Made by a program: the position numbers and the translations under genes. A stretch of DNA of 64,000 nt from Siphonodentalium dalli (taxonomy: Eukaryota; Mollusca; Scaphopoda; Gadilida; Siphonodentaliidae): NCBI GenBank assembly GCA_032622095.1, contig CP136069.1, forward strand, positions 44,060,194 to 44,124,193, read 5' to 3'. Shown here piece by piece: positions 54,245-63,098 of the stretch; position 1 is the stretch's first letter, and every line of letters starts with the position of its first letter. The notes below the pieces were generated by a model that saw nothing but the letters and a program-made list of their open reading frames with translations, searched no databases and was not told the origin of the DNA.

Positions 54245-54381
54245 TTTAAAACCCTTTAAAAAAAAATGCATTCTCTTACATATGCGAGGCGACCTATGGT
54301 CGACTCGCATATATAAGAGAATGCATTGGCACAGGGTATATGGGTTGATACAAAAATCGGACCTGGCACTGAAAGGGTTAA
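54245..54381 (+). mobile_element. Family D element, left part deleted
   Basis: TTTAAAACCCTTTAAAAAAA leads straight to a perfect hairpin (GGCGACC/GGTCGAC apex) and the right end CCTGGCACTGAAAGGGTTAA. Confidence 0.9.
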
Positions 54382-54687
54382 AGATTTTTTTAATGATTCA
54401 TCTCCAGAATATCTTAACATATATATATTGTTGTTTAATCTTGAGATATTTCGTCCCTGTATTGGTTGTTTGTGTCAATGGAATAATGGAAGTATTCTGA
54501 TTTAATTTGATTTAATTTCTAGGTGGTAGATCAGGTTCACACAGATAACAGGTGCTTATAGATGAAGGCTAAAAATTGACTTTGACTCTTCTAGTTTCGT
54601 ATGCTTACTATTCAAAGATTTGGTCTCTCTTCCTTGAAAACAAAAAATTTACTTTATTATCCCTGAGAAACACCTGATATCAGACAT

Positions 54688-54889
54688 ATATGTAATGCCC
54701 TAAGTAATCGACTCCTTAACCACAGCAGAATTATGGGTAACTTTTCAGGATTTAGTCGGAAATATGGCTTGTTGCCATTCATCGGAAAGCTCTCATGAAT
54801 GGCAACAAGCCATATTTCCAACTAAATCCTGAAAAGTTACCCATAATTCTGCTGTGGTTAAGGAGTCGATTACTTAGGGCATTACTGTA
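54688..54889. mobile_element. Family A palindromic MITE
   Basis: TATGTAATGCCCTAAGTAAT to GGGCATTACTGTA, 202 bp; apex shortened. Confidence 0.93.
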
Positions 54890-55594
54890 TATGACGTAAA
54901 GTTATTCAATGACTTAAAGGAAAGATTTTCAACTGAAAAACGTACATATATATCACAGCTGAACAATGGTTTGTTCTACAAATATCAGTGTTTATTATTC
55001 CACAATCGTACTGTTGTTAAAATTTGGAAATTAATTACTGGGAAAGAATCTTATGTTGGCCATTAATCTCCAACTCAATATTATGATTTTATAACTTGGA
55101 ATCGACAAAAAAAGAGAGACCTTATCTTTAATAATTCTGCCTAAACGAATGATTAGGCACCCGATCTTTCTCAGAAGTTCCATTCTCAACAAGCTATGAA
55201 ATTTTAGTTGAACTTCGAGTGGGTTGTTGAACTTCGAGTGGGTTGTGGCTTTCATGTCCTCGTAACAGACTCCCCTTGATTCCACAGCGATTGACATACT
55301 GGTGAATTACAGCTTTTTGAATGATTAACATTGCCGCATGTTATAACGGAGTGGTAACATCATCATTGCCGATGAAACACTTGATGCTTTTTCTCATCAT
55401 TAACATTTACTGTATAAAACCCAAGAATTACGAATATCATGTTCATATAATGTACGTTTGACTATCACTTGAAGAGAAATTGACAAGAGCTGGTATATAG
55501 TTGCATATGCCTTAAAATAAATGAGGCCATTATTCAATTTTCTGTCAGGAGCATAAAGATAGTTTAAAAAAATATTAAAAGAAAATGATGATTT

Positions 55595-55743
55595 CAGGCC
55601 TAAAAATATGGTGCCGGACATTTGCAGAATGAGGTCCCCAGAGGGTGAATTTAGTGATGCTACCCAACACAGCGAGCTGACATCACTAAGTGCACCCTCT
55701 GAGGACCTCACTCTGCAAATGACAGACACTATTTCAAGGCTTG
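55595..55743. mobile_element. Family E hAT-like MITE, single hairpin
   Basis: CAGGCCTAAAAATATGGTGC to ACACTATTTCAAGGCTTGG. The two ends belong to different subtypes (GTGCCGGACATTTGC versus ATTTCAAGGC), so this copy may be recombinant. Confidence 0.82.
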
Positions 55744-55807
55744 GATATGGTTAAGCCATGCAAAGTCTAATTTCTCATTTCTCAGGCCAAAAAGCAAGCA
55801 TGCCTAT

Positions 55808-56134
55808 TTAACCCTTCCATGACAGGAGATTTCTGAAATTTTGCAAAAAGCCTGTGCCAATGCATTCTCTTAAATATGCGAGTCTCCCATGTTTGAACAT
55901 AGTTACCACTTACAGTATTGAATCAGTAATCTGAACTGGGAAATGGATTTGTCTCCCTAGGGAGCCTTGCACATATAAGGGAATGCACTGGCTTCCAATG
56001 TCAAGGTGATATTGTTAGGCCAATGCATTCTCTTATATATGCCAGGCTCTCTATGGTAGACTCGCATATATATGAGAATGAATTGACACAGGGTTTTCGC
56101 AAATTTCAGGAAACTCCAGTCACGGAAGGGTTAA
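55808..56134. mobile_element. Family B TTAA element with two right-type ends
   Basis: Left end TTAACCCTTCCATGACAGGA with TTTCTGAAATTTTGCAAAAA is the complement of a right end; the right end is also right-type (AATTTCAGGAAACTCCAGTC then GGAAGGGTTAA). The first hairpin is split by about 75 bp of foreign sequence. Confidence 0.85.
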
Positions 56135-56406
56135 CCATTGACCGTGGCTCCTTCTGACATATTATAAGCTAGAAACAGCGTAACATTTCATAAAAAAACC
56201 TCCCATCAGTACCAAATAAATTTATTGAAAGATTTTTCAGAATGATCACTCTTATATTATAGATGATTCATCAGGTAAATTCACAACTATAGCTTAAACA
56301 CGCTATGTGCATACGTCAGCAAAATATACACTAATTGCACCAACAAGGAAAACATGCAATTTTCACATAGACTTATGTTAGCTATCGATATGTCTGTTGT
56401 AATTTC

Positions 56407-56850
56407 CAAGCCTGGCTACAGTGTGTCTGACATTTGCAGAATGAGGTCCCTAGTGGGTGAAGTTAGTGATGCTATCCCGCAAAGCAGGCTAGCATCACTA
56501 AATTATTCACCCTCTGGGGACCTCATTCTGCTTACGCTTCATCTTTTTGGAAGTATCTACACTGTCAAATTAACATTATTTTTAGTTATCTTTTCCCCTT
56601 CTGTTCAGTTTCTATATCCCCTAATTTGCAAAACATTAAATGCATAGTCGAGGTAACTAATGGGTGAAACATCACCAACTGAGGAACTTCAATCTGATCT
56701 TAGTTCTTCCATAGCAGTTGAGGCCTAAGCAGAATGAGATCCCCATAGTGTGAATTTTGTGATGCTAGCCCACTATACAGGATAGCATCACTGAATTCAC
56801 CCTCTGGGGACCTCATTTTGCAAATGTCAGACACACTATATCCAGACTTG
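56407..56850. mobile_element. Family E hAT-like MITE, long form
   Basis: CAAGCCTGGCTACAGTGTGT to CACACTATATCCAGACTTG. Two hairpins and the central segment (TAGTCGAGGTAACTAATGGG). Flanks do not show a clear duplication. Confidence 0.83.
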
Positions 56851-57590
56851 CACCTTGTAAGATGAGCGCACAAAAATGTTTTTATCCAATATCAATGGGG
56901 AAGGAAATAATATGTTGGCAGGTTTGCATTATAGACATCTTTTGCATGATGAACTACTTTTGAAAAGAATTACAAATAGCTAATAGTAGCTGTAAATATT
57001 TCACAGAATTGACTCAATTTGTGAGAAAATCGTGCTGTTCGAACTTCTTGCCACTTGCAGTAAGGTGATATGGTTCTGTTTGCCGTGAACATAGCGTCCA
57101 TCCATTGTAACACTTAGCGCTTAGTGTTTCGCAAGATTCTTGTGTTTAATGGCGACGAATAATTTGATCGCCGCCAAGAGCTCAGAATAATCCCACATTG
57201 ATGACTAGAGAAATGATCTCAAACTTATTACTGTATTTGTGAGTTATGGTGAAAACCCAAGGCCTAAATCATAACTATGGATATAGCAAAATGACAATTG
57301 ATAGAAAGAACACAAATAATTTTTATCGGTAGTAGTTCATTATGCGAAAGGGGTCTAATATTCTCAAGGTATAGATCTAGAGAGTTTAAAATGCGTCCTT
57401 GTACTAATTAAGTCTAATACATGATGAATAGATTCCTGCTAGCGGCAGGAAAATTATAACTGATAATCTTATATGAATTAGTGCCTTATACGACTGTGCT
57501 TTATTTAAACAGTTGGCTTTTAAAATGTTTGATCAGTTCAAGAATTTTTTTTTTTTCCGATTTAGATTTATGGGTTTGATTACATATAAA

Positions 57591-57993
57591 CAAGCTTCAA
57601 GATATGGTGCAGCATATTGGCAGAATGAGGTCCCCAGAGGGTGAATTTAGTGACGCTACCCCTCACAGTGGGCTAGCATAACCAAATTCATCTGCTGGGG
57701 ACCTCATTGTCTGCAGGGTAGTCTCATCTGCTATGGGAGACCTAGACATACAGTAATGCTCTAATTAATCGACCTCTTAACCACAGCAGAATTATGGGTA
57801 ACTTTTCAGGATTTAGTCGGAAATATGGCTTGTTGCCATTCATCGGAAAGCTCTCGCCGAGAGCTTTCCGATGAATGGCAACAAGCCATATTTCCGACTA
57901 AATCCTGAAAAGTTACCCATAATTCTGCTGTGGTTAAGAGGTCGATTAATTAGAGCATTACTGTATGACCAGCACCATATATTGAGGTCTGCT
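57591..57993. mobile_element. Family E element with nested family A
   Basis: CAAGCTTCAAGATATGGTGC, one hairpin, then CTATGGGAGACCTAGACA before and TGACCAGCACCATATATTGA after a family A palindrome. Confidence 0.8.
57749..57965. mobile_element. Family A palindromic MITE, full length, nested in E
   Basis: TACAGTAATGCTCTAATTAA to TTAGAGCATTACTGTA, 217 bp, arms match almost perfectly; apex CTCGCCGAG. Confidence 0.96.
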
Positions 57994-58612
57994 TTTGAAA
58001 AGTTTTGGAAGTTGGGCTGAAAGTTTACTTTACTGATGCCTCTATCGCACGCTTATGCTTCGAATAATCAAAATGACGCACAGCTTGTCCGCATTAAGCT
58101 ACTGTTGGTTGATCACATGACGCCCCAACCAATACGCAATTTACGCATCATTGTAAAAGTCATGTTTCGATTGTTTGTGATACACTTGCTAATTTATTTC
58201 CAATTGAGTTGGCTTTATATGATTGACCTGTCGTTATATTGGTTACTTTCATAGATCGATCATTGTTCATATTGTCATTATTAATCATCAGCCATAATTT
58301 TCCAAAAATATACTCAATTCAATCATCTGCAACTAAAACATAAAGTTACGTTTTGTGTTATTGTGTTAGATACTACAATACTGTCATCACTAACCTCTAC
58401 ATAACTCATAATTTCTATTCTACTGGTGGCTGTAGAGCCTGCCAAAACTGGTTAAAATGTCAATAATATGTAGAAATTTTGATTTCTCTTTGTAATAAGA
58501 CCAAATAAATAAATATTTTTGTTGGAATTTCCCTACTGACCCTAATTTAAACTCCCTACCCTAAACATTTACCTAGGGATCAGTTTTCAAATAATTTTCA
58601 GACATCATTGAG

Positions 58613-58844
58613 AATAACCCTTTCATGACGGGAGCCGCACTTGTGCAGCATAAAAGATTATGTGCCATTGCATACTCTTATATGGGAGCCTCACAAGGCC
58701 TACATATATAAGAGAGGATATTGTTAGGCCAATGTATTCTCTAATATACATGAGGCTCCCATTGGGAGACTCGCATATATAAGGGAATGCATTGGCACAA
58801 GGTTTATGCAAAATTTCAGGAAACTCCAGTCATGGAAGGGTTAA
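58613..58844 (+). mobile_element. Family B element
   Basis: AATAACCCTTTCATGACGGG to CAGTCATGGAAGGGTTAA. The first hairpin has decayed (TTATATGGGAGCCTCACAAG), the second is good. Confidence 0.9.
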
Positions 58845-59007
58845 TAGGCAGATGCCTGTATCAAATTTTGAAGGCGGAAGACCACCATTTAAAAAAATCT
58901 TTGCCCCTTTTATTGAGAAGTTGTATATGAGAGAATAGTGAGGTTTAGCCACACGTATATGTAACTTTTTTTAACATGTGTTTGACTTTAATAGTAAGAT
59001 AGTACCA

Positions 59008-59490
59008 ACCCCAGTCTCTTTGAAAAGCCGACGAATATCCTAACGGATGTACGTCTCTAAAAATGTTCATTATATTTCATTTCTACGGCGTCGCCTCATT
59101 CCCAACATGATGTAATAAACCGTTTCCAAATATGGAGTGGATTCCTGGTGTAGTAAATGTTTGTGAGAATCAGAGTATTTATAAATAGTTACAAATATAA
59201 CAAGATGCGAAAGAATAATCAGTCATGAATATCGTTGACTGATAAAAACTCGAAGATGATGTCTCATATATTGTGATGAGTAAAATGAATTATGGATATA
59301 TCACTTGTATTCAATTTTACAACAATAGTTGGGAAAATTGTCAATGTGTCATTGACCTCAGACCTGTGAAGTATCTGTTGTGCCATAAGCCAATGAAATC
59401 GTGCGTAGTCTGCGCCACTCTCCAATCAAATGGGGGGAATCCCTTCAAAACATAACCTGATTTTAATAGAGAGTTCTAGAGACGTACATC
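59008..59490 (-). mobile_element. Family H element, minus copy
   Basis: ACCCCAGTCTCTTTGAAAAG plus CCGAC at the left, then a stretch complementary to 45221-45772 (TGTTTGTGAGAATCAGAGTA, ATGCGAAAGAATAATCAGTC). The two copies are about 13 kb apart in opposite orientation. Right edge approximate. Confidence 0.75.
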
Positions 59491-59792
59491 CGATGCAAAA
59501 TTTTCTATACTGCTGAGATCACTATAAATATTGGATTTGTTCACCACACCTTTAGGTAATAAGTGGGTTGCACTCAGAGATGGACGGTGCATGTATCGGT
59601 AGTTCTAGTTTCAGTGTTCGAATGTCACTTTGATGTAATAATCATCATTATATGTGTTACATCTCATGCAAGATGATGATTTGTGGCAAGAGCAATTATA
59701 TTGGTGTGATATATTTTATCTAGAGTAATAATTGTTATGCACATATATGTAAGACTATTAAATACATGTATTGTAACATTTTTTGTCACTAG

Positions 59793-59832
59793 GAATTAAG
59801 AAAACGAGGCCGAAAAAGAGTAAATTGAAGTC
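59793..59832 (+). CDS. Candidate cassette exon truncating the Cav2 tail
   Basis: A pyrimidine-rich acceptor (TTTTTTGTCACTAG) is followed, in the exact phase left by the 52927 exon, by (G)IKKTRPKKSKLK and a Ser codon. A consensus donor GTGAGT begins two bases into that codon. If the donor is used and joined to 63099, the frame shifts and stops four codons later; if it is not used, TCG TGA stops at once. Either way the channel would end in a short, strongly basic tail and lose the RIM-BP motif. The sequence is short and could be chance, but acceptor, donor and phase all fit. Confidence 0.4.
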
Positions 59833-60126
59833 GTGAGTCATGAGAAATGAGTGCCCTCACGTTAATACTAACACATGTTATCTACTAAAACTTTTACAGT
59901 GAGCAGGGACATTAAATATGAGAAATTCATCTGATGAGGAGTGGCTCTTCCACCTCCCATAGACATAAACATTTCAAAAGTTGGGTGTTTGTGGCCAAAG
60001 ATAACAAAAGTTGAGAATGAAATATACCACGATAATATAATTTTACTTGGAATAGTTTGCTATTTCTAGTGGAATTTCACAAAAATTAAGTGTTACTGGT
60101 AAAAAAAATGTTTGGTCTTTAATTTG

Positions 60127-60165
60127 TGTGCCAATGCATTCTCTGATATTTGCGAGGCTCCCAAT
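60127..60165 (+). mobile_element. Scrap of a TTCTCTTATATA hairpin arm
   Basis: TGTGCCAATGCATTCTCTGA then TATTTGCGAGGCTCCCAAT matches one arm and the apex of a family B hairpin. The complementary arm is missing. Confidence 0.65.
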
Positions 60166-60557
60166 ATTAATTGTAAATATTGGTGACATATGGATTTTTC
60201 AATTAAAGATTTGATCAATATATGTAAGGGGAGGGTGAAGTTGGCAAAAAAAAAAAATTGTAAATTTTTTAACATGGAAACTTTGATACATGTATGGTAA
60301 AGCATCCTATTTACAATTTTCTATCTATACCCTATCTAATATAATCATGAGTTTGAACACTATGTTTGACTTGAAACTGACGCTATAGAGTCACTACGAT
60401 ACTGTGTTGCCTCACCTCCCTATCACATTGCTCCAAAACTGCACTTGTTCATCATAAGAAACTCCATGGAGTGGGTTCTGCCAGTTTGCATGCAACTGGT
60501 CTATTGAATATCAACCACAGGCCTGTGTGCAACCTTTTGTCAGACGTTGGTCATTGG

Positions 60558-61239
60558 CAAGCCTCAAAATATGTTGCCGGACATTTGCAGAATGAGGTCC
60601 CCAGAGGGTGAATTTAGTGCTACTCTGCACAGTGGGGATCTCATTCTGCTTAGGCCTCATCTTCTCTGGAAAGTATCTTTATTATCAAATTAACAAGTAT
60701 TTTTTTAGTTTCTTTAGAAACGTCTTTAAACAGTTTCTTTTTCTAGTTTAGTTCAGTTTCTCTATATCCCCAAATTGGCAGATGACAGAATGCATAATCG
60801 AGGTGCCCAATGGGTGCACATCATCATCTTCACCATCTGTGAACTTAAATATGGTACTGGTTATTTGCAAAATGAGGTGCCCAGAGGGTGAATTTAGTGC
60901 ACAGTGAACTAGCCTCAGTCTTGCATCACTGTGCATCACTAAATTCAATTTCTGATGTGATCCTCTGATGTGATGTGACCCATTGGGCACCTCGATTATG
61001 CATCGTGTCATTTGCCAATTTGGGGATTTAGAGAAACTTAAGTCAAAAAGAAGAAAAACTTTCTAAAGTTTCTAACAAATCTAAAAAACTTGTTAATTTG
61101 ATAATAAAGATACTTTCAAGAGAAGATGAGGCCTAAGAAGAATGAGGTCCCCAGAGGGTGAATTTAGTGATGCTATCCATTAAATTTATCATCTGGGTAC
61201 CTCATTCTATAAATGTCCAGCACCAAATTTTGAGACCTG
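60558..61239. mobile_element. Two or more family E elements, fused
   Basis: Starts CAAGCCTCAAAATATGTTGC and ends AGCACCAAATTTTGAGACCT. Four AATGAGG.CCCAGAGGGTGA arms and two copies of the central segment (TGCATAATCGAGGTGCCCAA; its complement near 60990) show that one E element lies inside or beside another. Confidence 0.75.
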
Positions 61240-62325
61240 ATTGTTGGAAGTCTCCTCTTGAATGCGTCTATTTCTTGGTGTGGATTCTCTGAATGCATGG
61301 ACCAGATTTGAAATTTTATAATAGAATATGCTGCCTAAGCGACCAGAAATCTTCATTCGATCATTTGATTGGACAATCCATGATGGACAGCTGTAACATG
61401 GGCTCTTATGCATCAACGATCTTGTCTGGTAGCATAATATTATGGCTGAATTGTTCCTGTTCACATATTTCCATTGATTAGGGTATACCCATGATCTCAA
61501 AATCTCGCTGGATACCATGATCATAAAGACAATAAACAAGCTGGTAGCGATTTCGAAATATATCAATTTTCAATTATGCTACTTCATTTATTGGACACAC
61601 TTGATAAAATTGAGTGTTTTTCTTCTTTTTTTCTCTGATTAGCCAAAATGAACACATGGACATGTCCAGATTAGAAATGTCAATGTGTATTGAATCGAAT
61701 CAGACAAATTATCTAAGACCAAGGTCCGTTTTGGCCATAAATTTCCTTTTGCTATTTTTTTATTTTTGCCAAATGAAAATATTTTTTGCCAAAGTATTAT
61801 AAAAGTTGCCAAATGCTATCAGTTGAGTCCAATGTTTCAAAAATCACTGCTTGGTGACTTATATTATCTTCGTTAACTTTATGGATTGTTCTTTCACTCT
61901 GGTGTACTTTGATGCAACTAATTGAGCAACCAATATTTTTAACAATTTTCTTGAGGAATTGAGAAGTACTTGCCAAAACATATGAAAATATTTTTTGCCA
62001 AATGTGAAAAGTGGCATCGCGAGCCCTTCTATGACTAACACTACTTGTCCATTGGGTGAGTTATAGAGTTCATGTAGCGAAGTTTGGTGAAATATTTTCA
62101 TCATCGGAACCATCATTAAATCCATCATTCGTTACTGACATTCGCTGATTCAAATCACAATTCAAAGCTTTCTATATATCATTGTCGTCATCATCATCAT
62201 TATTATTCAAAGGTGTATTCAAAGGTTCAGCCAAATTTATATGAAATATTTTAAACTCTTTAATATTAAGATTCTAGTGCATTAAATAACACACTTGGAA
62301 TGATTAAGATCTCTAGTTTACTGTG

Positions 62326-62596
62326 TTAACTCTTCCATGACTGGAGCTTCCTGAAATTTTTATAAATCCCTGTGCCAATGAATTATCTTATATATGCGAG
62401 TCTCCTATAGGGAGCCTCACATATATAAGAGAATACTTTGGCCTGACAATATTTACCTTGACCTTGTATTAAGCCAGTGTAGTCTCTTATATATGCGAGG
62501 CTCCCTATGGTAGACTTGCATATAATATATAAGAGAATGCACTGGCACAGGATCTTTAATCCTGCACCAACACAGCTCCCGTCATGAAATGGTTAA
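62326..62596 (-). mobile_element. Family B TTAA element, reversed
   Basis: TTAACTCTTCCATGACTGGA with GCTTCCTGAAATTTTTATAA to CAGCTCCCGTCATGAAATGG TTAA. Both hairpins present. Confidence 0.92.
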
Positions 62597-62806
62597 TGTT
62601 AGCCTTTTATAAGTTTATATATATTATAGCATATTGCAATGAATTATATATCAACTATGGAACATTAATGACTGCATTATTGTGCAACATGTTCCTCTAT
62701 TTCAAGTAGAGAGATGTGTTTATGTATATTATAGTTCTTTAGAAACTTACCTGAGCATAATCTATGGACCTCAGGGTCTAAAATCTATTCTATTGATGGA
62801 CCATCC

Positions 62807-63061
62807 TCCAGTAATGCCCTAAATAATCGACTCCTTAACCACAGGAGAATTATGGGTAATTTTTCAGGATTTAGTCGGAAATATGGCTTGTTGCCATTCA
62901 TTGGAAAGCTCTCAGTGAGAAATATGGCTTGTTGCCATTCATCGGAAAGCTCTCACTGAGAGCTTTCCGATGAATGGCAACAAGCCATATTTCCGACTAA
63001 ATCCTGTAAAATTACCCATAATTCTGTGGTTAAGGAGTCAATTATTTAAGGCATTACTTTA
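62807..63061. mobile_element. Family A palindromic MITE beside the last acceptor
   Basis: TCCAGTAATGCCCTAAATAA to AAGGCATTACTTTA. The left inner arm is duplicated in tandem (GAAATATGGCTTGTTGCC twice), making the element about 255 bp. It ends 37 bases before the next exon. Confidence 0.93.
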
Positions 63062-63098
63062 ATTCAGATGATTTATTAGTTTCTGCTTATTGTTACAG

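Larger units (their letters stand above)
53228..63098 (+). other. Intron before the last visible exon
   Basis: Copies of families A, B, D, E and H and one candidate cassette exon. Plain stretches where nothing is recognised: 53576-54049, 54382-54687, 54890-55594 (apart from a short GTTGAACTTCGAGTGGGTTG duplication near 55208), 56135-56406, 56851-57590, 57994-58612, 59833-60126, 60166-60557 and 61240-62325. Confidence 0.8.

Noticed and set aside
54523-54551. Possible 29-nt exon reading GGRSGSHR then stop
   Set aside because: The acceptor is fair but the in-frame stop precedes a mediocre donor and the stretch is too short to separate from chance.
59562-59592. Possible 31-nt exon reading (G)NKWVALRDG
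   Set aside because: Acceptor-like and donor-like sites and the incoming phase fit, but the donor is weak and composition is unremarkable; the block at 59793 is the better candidate.
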